Part shown: piece after piece, positions 35,668 to 45,599 of the stretch | Position numbering within the stretch: the stretch's first letter is position 1 | How the letters are laid out: every line of letters starts with the position of its first letter | Translations under genes and position numbers: made by a program | The notes under the pieces: generated by a model | What the model was told of the DNA's origin: nothing | What the model saw: only the letters and a program-made list of their open reading frames with translations | Databases searched by the model: none | Assembly: GCA_012656075.1 (NCBI GenBank) | Contig: JAAKBF010000244.1 | Location: 62,001-126,000 of the forward strand | Direction: 5' to 3' | DNA length: 64,000 nucleotides | DNA from: Phytophthora hibernalis | Lineage: Eukaryota; Oomycota; Peronosporomycetes; Peronosporales; Peronosporaceae

Positions 35668-36048
35668 ATGTTCGGATTCGGCAAGAGCAAGGAGCCGGAA
35701 CCCGCGGCCTCCTCGTCTGGTTCGTATGCGTACGAGGAGCCCACGTACGACTACAGTGCGCCGGCAGCGTCTTCGTCCTTCGACTCTCCGTCCTCGTCCT
35801 CCCTGGGCGGCGGTGCGTCAACGGGTGCGGCTGAGATGCAGCAGCTCATCGTGGAGGAGCAGCAGCGCGCGCTGATCCAGCAAGCCGTGTCCAAGATCAC
35901 GTCCATCGCCTGGGACAAGTGCAGCGCCAGCAAGCCCGACTCGGAGCTCTCGTCCAAGGAGAAGGACTGCATCAAGAACACGGCGCTCGCGTACCTGGAC
36001 ACAAGCATCTTCGTGGTGCACCGCCTCAACAAGTCCGGCAGCGCATAA
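35668..36048 (+). CDS. Tim8-like small Tim chaperone with reduced twin CX3C motif
   Basis: This intact 126-residue protein has a Ser/Pro/Tyr-rich N-terminal half (about residues 1-50). A helical C-terminal half aligns by eye with Tim8 of the small Tim (Tim10/DDP) family: EMQQLIVEEQQRALIQQAV, AWDKC, a linker, then CIKNTALAYLDTSIFVVHRL. Small Tims escort hydrophobic precursors across the mitochondrial intermembrane space to Tim22. The usual CX3C...CX3C is reduced to AWDKC...CIKNT: the two outer cysteines, which normally pair, are both missing while the inner pair remains. It is one of the few genes here without a frameshift. It lies convergent with the methyltransferase gene (103 bp gap). An alternative is a diverged member of another CHCH-like family. 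Confidence 0.65.
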   Translation: MFGFGKSKEPEPAASSSGSYAYEEPTYDYSAPAASSSFDSPSSSSLGGGASTGAAEMQQLIVEEQQRALIQQAVSKITSIAWDKCSASKPDSELSSKEKDCIKNTALAYLDTSIFVVHRLNKSGSA

Positions 36049-36151
36049 GCGCGTGGTGACCCAGTGATAGACGACTACAGCATAACAAACAGACAGGATA
36101 AACGTCGAGACAATAACCAGTCCGCTCATGTAGTCTATTCTACGAGTGCCT

Positions 36152-36825
36152 TTAAGTCTGTTTAGTCTCCTCCGCCTGCTCTTTAGACGCGCCATGGCGG
36201 CCGCTGCTTTTGTAAACGAAGAGCGGCACGTTATCGTAGGGTCCGACGTCGTGACGTTCGTCGGGGGTGAGTCCACGGATTCCCCACGTGTTGCAAATGA
36301 TGCGCACGTCCTTGTCGGTCTGACTCAGCAGTTTCGTGAACTTGGGCGTCAACTGGTCCAGCGCATCGGGCAGCAGGTATGTGACGATGACAGTGGCTTC
36401 CGACAGATCCTCCGCCAGCAGGTCGCCGTGCGAAACGCTCACGAGTTGCTGCAGGTCGTTAGCGACAATGAGCTCACGGAAGCGATTAATCAGGAACTCC
36501 TCGATCTCCACGCCGCGAGCACGGGCACCGAAGCGCTTGGCTGCTTCGATGCAGATACGACCGTCACCGCAACCCAAGTCGAACAGAACCTGCGGAGAAG
36601 TACATGTAGCATAAAGCGAAAGGTGAATCTCCTTGTCATTCCACAGCTCGAATCGCTTGACGCACGTCGTTAGGAGTCACGCGCGATGTCCACGATCTTG
36701 GACACGACGTCGCGCTCGCTCTGACAGGGCGGGGCTAGCGAATCTCCCTCGATCCACATAAAGGTACCAGGGTTCTGCCCCTCCTCGTCCTCCTCATCCT
36801 CAAAGTATAAAGGCTTGGGCTCCAT
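36152..36825 (-). CDS. class I SAM-dependent methyltransferase, one intron
   Basis: Exon 1 starts with MEPKPLYFEDEEDEE (Met at 36825). Exon 2 opens with the SAM-binding glycine motif LFDLGCGDGR, followed by an acidic strand-2 end (ARGVEIEEF), GDLLAEDL and an LPDALDQL stretch, and ends at 36152. An intron with GTGCGT...CCGCAG borders at 36590-36665 (76 bp, phase 0) joins VTPND to VLFDLGCG. A small indel just upstream of the donor (about 36676-36680) disturbs the frame of exon 1. Compact size and motif wording resemble the FAM173/ATPSCKMT group of protein-lysine methyltransferases; the substrate is not evident. The lysine/serine-rich C terminus has no targeting signal that I recognise. Confidence 0.7.
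36590..36665 (-). other. intron in the methyltransferase gene
   Basis: GTGCGT donor and CCGCAG acceptor on the minus strand. Removing the 76 bases places the SAM-binding motif directly behind the preceding conserved segment in phase 0. The size is typical of oomycete introns. Confidence 0.7.
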
Positions 36826-36952
36826 TGACGCGATTTCTATTGTTACCATTATTATATATTGCTAAAACCTGCATCAATGTCTTTACCCTCACAAACCGGT
36901 TGCTTATCACCGTTCATTCTAGCTATGTAACCTGTAAGTGTTTATCGAAACG

Positions 36953-37896
36953 CTACCCTATGCTTGAGCGCAGTCCTGCTGTCGGTGCTGCCGGAGGCTG
37001 CAGGGGAAGCGCGGCCGCCGAAAACAGCGAGATCTGTTGTAAATGGTCTACGGAACTGCGCCGAGCGCGAGTCAATTGCTGGAGGGACACCTGCAGATCG
37101 TCTTCCTCGGTGCGGGCTTGGGCCAGCGCCAGCTTCAATTCAAGACATCGCCGTTCAGCTCGACGCACAGCGTGACGACGCTCATCTCGGCCTGCCTTGG
37201 ATACTGCTGCTGTCATTTTTGAGTCTGCTAGCTCCTTATGAAGCCTCTGCACGTCTTTCTCGGTGAATTTTGGCGTTGAATTAGCAGTGGGCGACTCGCC
37301 GCTGCTACCGCTATTGTCGCTCTCGTCGCTACTTCGGTGCATGAACAGCTTGCGCATCACGGATCCCACGCGTGCTTTCCTCTGCTCTTCTTCCTGTTGT
37401 TTTCGCCGCTGCTGCTGGAGGGCTTTGAAAAACTCGGCATCTTGAATCTGCGTCTGGATCGTGTACGTTTCTGCGATAGCCAAGTCGCGATCCTGGAGCA
37501 GCTTAATTATCCTTCGCTCCAGAAGTGCGATGTGCTCGTGGCTTTCGTCGCGCTCGTCCTGCAGAGACAGAAGTTTCTCGTCCAGAGTTTCCCACTCTCT
37601 CCGTGCACAAGACAATTGGTCCCAAGCTGCCTCGAATTCACCTTCAGCGTCGGCAAGTGCGAATTGTGCTTTGCAAGTGTTTCCAAATTGTCGCCCCTGC
37701 TCTTCCTTTGTCGACTCGGAACTTTCATCACTGCATTTATCGTAACCTTCATCGCTTCCAGCTTGAAACCGGAGATAACTTCGTCAGGTAGAGTGGTCAA
37801 CTCATCCTCTGCAGCAGAAAGCAGCCATTGCACAAACGGCTCAAAGACGGCGAGCGCCTCCGTCGGCGCTAGTGGCAGCTCTTCCTCTTCAGGCAT
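36953..37896 (-). CDS. coiled-coil protein, one frameshift
   Basis: From Met 37896 (MPEEEELPLAPTEAL) an N-terminal region with FVQWLLSAAEDELTTLPDE leads to a long, charged helical region. This includes WETLDEKLLSLQDERDESHEH and the Gln/Glu/Lys-rich QQQRRKQQEEEQRKAR. A Ser-rich insert (SSDESDNSGSSGES) follows, then a second coiled coil (KDVQRLHKELADS...RRAERRCLELKLALAQAR) before the stop at 36953. The two parts are in different frames with a break near 37743, where one additional base in a short A/G run rejoins them. It is not assigned to a known family. The architecture suggests a structural or scaffold protein of about 313 residues. It lies head to tail with the methyltransferase on the same strand (127 bp apart). 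Confidence 0.55.
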
Positions 37897-38174
37897 TCGT
37901 ATGGATAAAGGTATGACTGCTATCAGCTCACCAGTATGATAATTCGAAGCAATCTTGTACGATGCAGCTATATTTGATTTCATCATCAGCCAGACCTCAA
38001 ATAGCTGTGCGATGCAACTTCCAGGTTCCACTTATGTATAATCCAGATATCGATAGCCAATTCACGACATCGCATTGGTGCTCGAATCTCAGGCGAATCC
38101 ACGCGATCGCTATGTCAACCGACGGCTTTGTATATTGTTCCTCATTTGAGGGATGGCAAGTATACTACAACTGT

Positions 38175-40228
38175 CTAGCGGTTGAAGCGACGAAAAGGCA
38201 ACCGTTCTTGTTCGCCCAACTCATCGTTCTCACTGCCATCGCTTCGTTCTCCAACATCCTCTTCGTCATCATCATCGTCCATCATGAACTCTTCCTTTGT
38301 CTCGTTTTCATCGGTGGGCCAGCTTCCATCTAATAGATTGCTTTCCACTTGGCTCAATAGCACTTGAATCGCCATCGCTTCATCACCACGCCCCAAATAT
38401 GTGTACGCATCCAGCACCGTCTTGAGCATGAATCGGCGCTGAAGAACACGTCTTCGCTCACCATCCAATGATGAGAAATCCTCGAAGAGTATGACGACCT
38501 CGTCGTAGCGATGAAGACGAAGGTTGGCCGCCATTCCGATCTCCGTCACTGCGATACCCAAAGGAATAAGTTTGTTCAGGCGCAGCGCATGCACCATGTC
38601 GGATACACGCTCAAGATCATTGATGAGACCTAACCTGTAGTAGTATACCACCACCTGCTCAAGCGCAGCGTACTTGATCGGCATACCACTATCCAGCGCG
38701 TATACAAACAGGTCGTCAACCAGATCTGCACGATGAGAGCGAACCCCAGCCACGATAGCCTCGCATAAAGCAAAAGCGTTCCAATCAAGCGAGCGCGAAT
38801 ATCGTGAGAAAAACGCGCGTATATCATCCGCACGCTCCACCCTGAGTGGAGCATTTTTGACCTCCTCGCTGTGGCCGTTAATAACCTCATCATCAATGGA
38901 TTCAAGCATCAGTGTGCGCATCAGCGGATATATGCCATGATGGCTAACTGGGATTTTGTGCTCATTCATGATCTCCAAGATCTCACATGCCACGCGAAGA
39001 CGCTCGCTACGGGTGCTAGACGTTGCAAATGCGACCCTCTTACGGAAGAGGTACTTCGACACTCGTTCCTTAACATCACTACTTGCTTTTGACGACAGCA
39101 TCACATTGCGATACATTTCCATCAGCATCGTGTCTTCCCCAATTGGTTCAATTGCTGCAAACAGATCTCGAAACGGAATTCAGTGAACATCGACATGGGC
39201 ATATCCGGCGGGTGGCTGTAAAACTTCATCGCTCGCTCAGATTCACCACAAGCTGCTGCAGTCATCATAATCATCGGCAACAGCGACAGCGGCACGCTTT
39301 CACCAGGCAGAGTGGTCACAATCTCCTCACACATGTGCATCACACTTTCAAAATTGGTAAAGCTCTCATCATGCAGCAGCGCATTCAACGCGTGGAAGTA
39401 GGATACTTTGGTCACATGAACGTCATGGCGTCGCATTGTCTCCAGCAGCTGCAGCGCTGCAGTCGCATCACGCAGGTGCCCAAGTGCAACAAAAATCGAC
39501 TGGGCCAGTCTGGGGTTAACAGACTCGCCCCCACTGCAGCTCGCTGGGCATCTCCTTGTTCCCGAAAACAGCTCGAAAACTTGTCCCGCACGTCCTGAAA
39601 GCGCTGCTGGCTGTTCAACGCCCACGCATAATGTTCTAAAATGACCGACCAATGCTTGCGTTGTCCAGCAAAGTGCGGGAATTCCTGCTCCCAGACGAAC
39701 GCCACAGCTTCCACCTGCACGAATTCCTGTCGCTGTCTCATGTGGTACAACATCCTGTCCAGTTTACCCGTGGCGGCCTTCAGCTGCCTCCGCGCCCTCT
39801 GGAAGCCAGTCTCCTCTGTACCGCCGCCCGTGGGTCTGCCAGCTCCCGCGCCATCTTGTGCAAACTCGCTCGGGCGCGCTCCACGTCCTTCTGGGCTGGG
39901 GATCCGCTGGGGACGAGGGACGGAAGTCCCCAGCGTCTGCATCTGCACGCAGCTTCACATGCTCCGTCCCCCTGGGAGGCTCCGTCCCTCGGTTCGAGTC
40001 CCTCGTAGGTGCTGCCGAAGGACCGACGCCCGCGTGCAGCTGCAGATGGAAACTGAGGCTCTGGGCGTCCGGCTTTCCGCCTCCCCGTGGCTCCTTGGTA
40101 ATGTCGTCGTCGTCCTCATCCTCTCGTGGACGCGTAGTCGCCTGCAACTGAATAGGTCGTGACAGACGCCGAGCAGTCGCCAGCGAGCGCAGCCACGACG
40201 AACGCCGACGCGCCACCTCCGCCAGCAT
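38175..40228 (-). CDS. mitochondrial PPR/TPR-like helical-repeat protein, several frameshifts
   Basis: Met 40228 opens an Arg/Ser/Ala-rich, acid-free presequence (MLAEVARRRSSWLRSLATARR), typical of mitochondrial import. The body is a string of helical hairpins of PPR type, for example RLAQSIFVALGHLRDATAALQLLETM and SVPLSLLPMIMMTAAACGESERAMKFY. It continues with LRVACEILEIMNEHKIPVSHHGIYPLMRTLML and further hairpins to an acidic tail (EEFMMDDDDDEEDVGE) ending at 38175. Frame breaks are at 39137-39140 (C run), 39528-39532 (C run), and in GC-rich sequence between about 39780 and 39950. The two C-run sites are single-base shortenings. PPR proteins bind organellar RNA. This gene forms a head-to-head pair with the similar gene at 40477, with 248 bp between start codons. 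Confidence 0.65.
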
Positions 40229-40476
40229 GGAGATCAGTCGAAGGATGTGTGGCCAAAAAGCTGCGGCGAATTTGCGTTTTTGCTTTTGTGTATGAAATTT
40301 ATGGATCACGATTTGTGTTCCATACTGAAAGCAAGTCAAAATGACTAAAAATGTGATCCGTACCACATCCTTTTGGTCAATGTTTTGGGTTTCCGGCGCC
40401 ACTCTTTTCCGGACCAAGCACTTTTCGTCCCATATCCGACGCCTAAAACGAGGGGCTGCCAATTAAAGCTCTAGGA
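40229..40476. promoter_or_regulatory. bidirectional promoter between two mitochondrial PPR-like genes
   Basis: Only 248 bp separate the start codons of two divergent genes of similar architecture. On the minus strand TCATTTT at 40338-40344 matches the oomycete initiator, 110 bases before that gene's ATG. No clear initiator was found for the plus-strand gene. Confidence 0.5.
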
Positions 40477-42725
40477 ATGCTGCGCAGTCGGTCGCGCGGC
40501 TTGGCGTTATTGGCGCGGGCGGTGTGGCGCTCACCCACAGTTACCGCCGCCCCCGTCTTCTTGTTCGCGGTCAGCGGATCTCAATTCTCGCTCCGACACT
40601 CGTCGTTCGTGCCCCAGGGTGGCTCGCAGAAGCTCCGGAAGACGCCGTCATTCGCCATTGCTGCTGCCTTCGTGGGTCACGAGGACCTGGAGGACGATGA
40701 GGACTCTGAGCATCTCTTTAGCCACGAGTCAGAGCCCGAGAGCGTCGAGGACGAGCAGGCGCGCGCCCTCAAAGAGCAGTTCAACCGCGGTATGGAGAAG
40801 AAGAAGCTCTGGATGCAGTCGCTGGCCTCGCAGAAGCTCCACGCCGCAATCGTGAAGAGTGTGGCCGACTGCTACGCTCCTCTGTATGCCGCCATGGGGT
40901 TGGGGGACAAGTGCCCGTTGCTCACAGTGGCCACGGACGCGGCCAAGACGGAGCACGAGCTCGAGACGCAGTACCAGCCGCTGCGCTTCGACGACATGTT
41001 GACGAAAGCCACGGAGCAGGAGGCCATGGCGCTGCTGGTCATTGCGCAGGAGCCGGGTCTGGCGCTGACAATTGTGGAGCACCGGGACAAGCTCGCGCAA
41101 GAACTAGAGAGGCGCGTCTCTCTAGTTAAAGCAGGAACGGGAGTCGTGCTGCCGGGGACGAACGTCATGGAGGACGAGAACGTGGTGACACTGGGTAGCC
41201 ACCTTCGAATGTTCTACTCGTGGGCCATGAGCGCCTACGCACAATGTGGCTCGGATTATTTCCCGCAGATGTTTGATATCTACCAGCGCGCGCAGGAAGC
41301 ACAGTTGTACGTGACGGCCAATATGAACGTCCAGTACCTGTCGGCGTTGATCGCGGAGAGACGCTATGATGAAGTTTTCGAGTTCTATGAGTCCGTCACG
41401 CAGGGGCATCTGCCTACGTCGTTGTACTTTTACAGACAGATGCTGTTTGCAGTATCTGTGACCCGACAAGTGGAGCTTTTGGATTCGATCCTGGTAGATA
41501 TGCGGGTGAAGGGCTTCAAGCTACGTGCAGAGGACTACTTGCGCGCCATCCGCGCGTACGACAACGAGTATTTCTTTACCGAAATGAAGCCAAAGGACAA
41601 GCGAGGGTCCAACCAAAGAAATCGAAACCCACGCAAGACGGAGGAGTCAGAAACTCTGTTCGTGACGCCCAGAGATTCATTCGACATGTGCTTGAAGCGG
41701 ATTCGTGAGCAAGAAGAGCAGCCCAAGAAATTCGAGAAGCTCGTTGATGCTGCGCAGAGTGTATTGACGCTATTTGACACGATGGTAGACGTCGACGGAT
41801 TAACCCCACGTCACGAGCAGTTGTTCCCACGTGTGATCACGGCTGCTGTGTATGCGCAGGAATGCGAGCGCGTCCCAGAGCTGCTGGCTCTGCATGGTGA
41901 GCATGCCGATAACCCTCTTCACTACGCCGGTGTTCGCATGGGTGTGAATGCGCTATTACTGCTAGACAAAACCACTGAGGCATGGGGTCTTATTCGTGAG
42001 GCGAATCCAGATCTTGAGTCTCACCGGTTCGCGCTCATGGCCAACATTTTCAATTATCTGTGCTTTAAGAAACGTGGCGCAGACATCCTCGCGCTGATGT
42101 ATGATGTAGACAAGCTAGGGGTGCGGGGGTGTTTACCCTTTCGGTGGTCAAAAGTTTGGTTCCTGCGCTGTGTAGCAGTGTCGACAGTGTGTGCGATATC
42201 GAGTTGATTGAGGCCATGAATCATTTCGACTGTATCTTCCGTTTGCACACCAGCGAGCACCATTTTGGTGTATTCCTGCGTGAGTGCTGCCATAATGGAC
42301 GTTTGGCACTTGTAAAGACTGCTCTTGAACAATGGTTGGCTACTTCCGGTAACAAACGTCCGCTGAAGGGCGCTGTCGGCCTAAGGCTCCTAAAGGCATT
42401 TGAAGGCGAATCTGACTGGAAATTTATGGCTGAAGTGTTTGAGCTGATCGACTTTGCTCAAGTAACTAAAGAAGAGGATCGCAATGCCATTGTGGCCACT
42501 GTCTCGCGTGCATATAAAGCTCTCGATCAACCTGAACGTGTGAAACGCGCAGAGCACGTGTCAATGGTCGCTAGCAAGCGGCAACAACAACTACGCCAAC
42601 TCAATTCTACGAGGTATCAGAAGAAGAGTGTGCATCAACACCCTGATAGAGTGAATACTACATCGAGTGCGGAGACGAAGCCAGTGATGATCAACGGCAT
42701 TCCGATCACCTCTTCGTCTACATAG
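40477..42725 (+). CDS. mitochondrial PPR-like protein, one frameshift
   Basis: The ATG at 40477 begins an Arg-rich presequence (MLRSRSRGLALLARAVWRS). An acidic linker (EDLEDDEDSEHLF) and a long helical-repeat body follow, including VTANMNVQYLSALIAERRYDEVFEFYESV and SLYFYRQMLFAVSVTRQVELLDSIL. The frame is open to 42207, but coding sense moves to another frame at GGGGG 42125-42129 (one G short). It continues through DIELIEAMNHFDCIFRL and LVKTALEQWLATSGNKR to a stop at 42723-42725. The whole would be about 749 residues. Domain character is PPR/TPR-like; no specific family is recognised. It is a likely organellar RNA-processing or translation factor, possibly co-expressed with its divergent partner. 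Confidence 0.7.
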
Positions 42726-42775
42726 GTCAAGTTGTAGCATGTTCATCTGGGCTTGGATTCTAGCGGTGCAGTACT

Positions 42776-43985
42776 AGGGCGTCTGCGACTTAGACTGGGA
42801 ATATCAATTTGGTACTGGGGGTGTAACGAAGCATCTGACGGCCTAGCAAAAGATCATTAATTCGAGTTGTTAGCAACCTTGGACCTACATCCAACTACTT
42901 TTGCCTCCTCCCTTCTTGGTGGTCTTGGCGGGCTTGATGGGTTCGTCGATGACGACAACCTGGGCTTCGTGCACGCCGAACAACTCCGGCAGCACGTCCA
43001 GCAGCCCCGTGGCGCAGTCGATCTGCAGCTGGATCTGCTGCTGGCCCTGTCCATCTTGAACAGCGACAAATTGCGGGCGATCTTCTTGCCCATGCGTCTG
43101 CTATTAATAGCGTCCTAGATGTTGACCTCCTCAATTTGAGGCTCAAAGTCCTCGAAAGCCCGAGACGATAGTGAGGCGCTTGCGCGAAATCTTGGAGATG
43201 TCACCTTGCAGTTCTCCTTCCGCTTGGCAGCCTCCTCGATCTTGTTGTTGTTCTTCTCCTTGACGGTCTTGTCCACCAGTTCGAGCGTGATACATGTACC
43301 CTCCGCGATCTACTGCTCCACCTCCAGCAGCTACACCACCGTGCAGTTGTACTTGGTGAACACGAGGTCGGAGCAGTGCTCGGCTTGCACTCGTTGAACA
43401 CGGGGCCGCACTCGCAGTACTCGGGCGGGAACGTGTCGATGGGGAGTACACCACGCTGTTCAACTTGGGCTTGCCGCCTTCTTCCCGTTCTTCCCCTCGT
43501 CGTCCGAGTCACAAGATTCCTGTCCGTGCTTCTTCACCAGTGCGTCGAAGAGCTTGAACTCCTTGCCCTTGTACTCGGCCAGCACCGAGGGCACGCCGTC
43601 AACCTTCTCGGGGCTGTACGTGTCGTAGAAGACCAGCAGACGCTGGTCGTTGCAGTTTGACTCCTTGTCCTCCTCCTCTTCTTCTTCTTCGTTAGCGCCG
43701 TCGAACTGCTCATTCTCTGTAGGTTCAGGCCGGTACTTCTTCACGAGCACCGAGAACCGCTGCGCTCCAGCACACCGTCGATCTCGTGCAGTTTGTCGTC
43801 ATTGTACTTGCGATAGAAGCGCGTGAAGCACTCTCGGTGCGGAGACTGTCTCAGACATGCTGGCGGCGATCTCCTGCTTTGCCACTCGTTCACATGCCCT
43901 TGACTGAGTCAAGTTGACTCACAGCTCCCTAGCCACAAAAGTGTGGCCCACAAATGTTCTATTTCAAGCAACATTTCCTATTGAA
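42776..43985 (-). repeat. segmental duplication, copy 2 (partner 33206-34965)
   Basis: Same orientation as copy 1, with matching flanks. It is the less rearranged copy: the gene's first repeat unit is in its natural position. The two copies bracket about 7.8 kb with five host genes. Confidence 0.9.
42860..43858 (-). pseudogene. DENR-like (SUI1-domain) pseudogene, copy 2
   Basis: On the minus strand, from about 43858 (MSETVSAP), come two protist-type repeat units (RFYRKYNDDKLHEIDGVLER...FSVLVKKYRPEP and RLLVFYDTYSPEKVDGVPS...LFDALVKKHGQE) separated by an acidic tract (NEEEEEEEDKE). Next are the DENR-like cysteine motif (FPPEYCECGPVFNECK), a Lys/Asn-rich linker and the SUI1-like C terminus (QLQIDCATGLLDVLPELFGV...KPAKTTKKGGGK). 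In-frame TAG codons at 43114-43116, 43310-43312 and 43331-43333 are shared with copy 1. Frameshifts near 43200, 43490 and 43760 also break it. An intact DENR gene is expected elsewhere in the genome. The repeat-plus-DENR fusion is unusual compared with animal and fungal DENR. Confidence 0.55.
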
Positions 43986-44096
43986 CCGGTAGATTGGGAT
44001 CGGTCACCAAATTCGTAGGGTCGTAACTCTTTTTCCTGACCGTATTTTTCTTTGCGTGAAAATTCGCTGAGATCTTTAATTGTGTTGCAATGCGCT
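43986..44096. repeat. truncated left end of the TA-flanked MITE family
   Basis: About 110 bases match the left end of the complete MITE at 49961 (CCGGTAGATTGGGATCGGTCACCAAATTCG...), with small indels. The right end is missing and the sequence diverges after GTGTTGCAAT. Confidence 0.75.
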
Positions 44097-44221
44097 AACT
44101 TTGAAGATCCTGGCATTGACATGAGCCAAACTCTCTCCAATCACTAATGTAGAGAACTAGTCAAAAAGTTGCGTGTTGCCTGTGGCACTGATAGATTCTG
44201 AAATGAATTTCAGAGAACTTC

Positions 44222-44249
44222 AAGTACTTGTATTTTAATACAAGTACTT
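44222..44249. repeat. perfect 28-bp palindrome
   Basis: The arms AAGTACTTGTATT and AATACAAGTACTT meet over a TT centre. It is followed by AT-rich DNA (TATTAATAAAATAC). Function unknown; it could be a transposon end or a cruciform-prone site. Confidence 0.9.
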
Positions 44250-44815
44250 ATTAATAAAATACTTCGAGGTGCTGTACAGAGTACCGGTACTGTGTTGAGT
44301 ATTGGCGCTGCGTGGGGCGACTGCGATCGGTGCGCACTTCGGAAAGCGCTTACCCAGGCAAGCTGCGTGCGCACTTCGTCGAAGCGACCCAAACAGAAGG
44401 GCTTTGTGGTAGCGTTCGACGTTTTCACGACTTGAAGCCCGGACGTGTCAGCGATTTCAATACAGTAGCACTTGCATTGTCCTCAAACCACCCGCGCTCC
44501 TCGTTCGCATCCATGAACTTGTTGCACGGGGTTCTAGGCAGACGACGACCAGCGATCTCCTTCACCCGCGACGACGGGAGAGTTTGGAGCTTTCGGCTCG
44601 AGTGAAGTTTGAGCAGCGAATTTCTGCTGTCCGTACCGGTATCATATTTTTCCTGCGTCAATGCAGTACATGTACATGTATTGCCATTGGGACACGCCTC
44701 GCATCGTTTGCTGCCAGTAAATTGCTAGGTAGCTCTCTTAGTAAGAGTCTTACCGGTAGTTCGTGCAGCGACGTCCTGGGCTTCGTGGCCCTTGCCTGAG
44801 ACTTTATCAATGCAA

Positions 44816-44880
44816 CTTGCAGTTCTCAGTGAGAGTCTCTACAAGACTTGTATCGATAGTCTCTCACTGAGAACTGCAAG
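44816..44880. repeat. hairpin with 20-bp perfect arms
   Basis: CTTGCAGTTCTCAGTGAGAG (44816-44835) is the exact reverse complement of 44861-44880. The 25-base spacer carries further partial pairing. A weaker third copy of the arm (GAGAACCGCAAG) follows near 44929-44940. It lies about 260 bp upstream of the secreted-protein gene. Confidence 0.85.
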
Positions 44881-45099
44881 TCGTCTTACACTCTCAGGCG
44901 GGCCGCTGAGAGACGAATACCAAATTTGAGAACCGCAAGTTGTGACGGATGAAGTCGCCCTGACACATGGGTCAAGTTACTTCCACCATGTGTCCGGAGC
45001 CGGCCTCCAAAGAAGGGCGAAGCGAGTACTGTACATGTACATGGACCGAGACCTCCGCGACGCGACGACCTCGGCGCAATCGTCCCCCACGAGCGGCGT

Positions 45100-45106
45100 T
45101 CATTCC
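45100..45106 (+). promoter_or_regulatory. oomycete-type initiator upstream of secreted-protein gene
   Basis: TCATTCC matches TCAYTYY and is followed by a pyrimidine-rich run (TCTTCTGG). It lies 41 bases before the ATG at 45141. Confidence 0.5.
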
Positions 45107-45140
45107 TCTTCTGGCCCTTCCGAGACCACACTTAATTGTC

Positions 45141-45599
45141 ATGCGTGTCCTCAGCTGCGTCTTCCTCCTTGCCGCCTTCGCCGCGGCCGCGTCGGCCTCT
45201 GCCATCGACGAAGAGATTACCAAGCTCGAGAAGACGCTGGTCGAGCTCAAGGCCATCAAAGCCGCCGACGACAACGACAAGGAGGCGCGCAAGTTTATTT
45301 CGGCTGCCGCCATGGCCTCGTCCTCGGGCAGCTCCAGCTCCAGCGTCACGGCCGGTGACACGTCGGGCAACAGCGAGTTTGACATCGAGCCGCAGGCGAC
45401 GCAGTCGCCCACTGCTGAGTCCGCCTCGGCCAGCAGCAGCAGCAGCAACGGCTCAATCAGCGCCACGGCCAGCAGTTCGTCGGCCACGGGCTCCGTGGAG
45501 GCCGTCTCCAGCGCGTCGGCCAGCGCCAGCAGCAGCGCGTCCACCGTGGTGCCCACGGCCTTCGCTCTTGTGTCGGTTGTCGTCTACGCCATGCTTTAA
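45141..45599 (+). CDS. small secreted Ser/Ala-rich protein, probably GPI-anchored
   Basis: The intact 152-residue protein starts with a classic signal peptide (MRVLSCVFLLAAFAAAASASA, cleavage likely near residue 20). A short charged helix (IDEEITKLEKTLVELKAIKAADDNDKE) follows. The rest is Ser/Ala/Thr-rich, well suited to O-glycosylation, and ends in a hydrophobic tail (VVPTAFALVSVVVYAML) with no basic residues after it, as expected for a GPI-attachment signal. No RXLR or CRN motif is present. Such mucin-like wall proteins are common on oomycete surfaces. The frame is open upstream to 44967, but the signal peptide and initiator favour 45141. Confidence 0.8.
   Translation: MRVLSCVFLLAAFAAAASASAIDEEITKLEKTLVELKAIKAADDNDKEARKFISAAAMASSSGSSSSSVTAGDTSGNSEFDIEPQATQSPTAESASASSSSSNGSISATASSSSATGSVEAVSSASASASSSASTVVPTAFALVSVVVYAML

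Larger units (their letters stand above)
44097..45099. other. intergenic with two strong inverted repeats
   Basis: No gene is supported. A perfect 28-base palindrome lies at 44222-44249 and a 20-base-arm hairpin at 44816-44880; both are listed separately. Confidence 0.4.
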
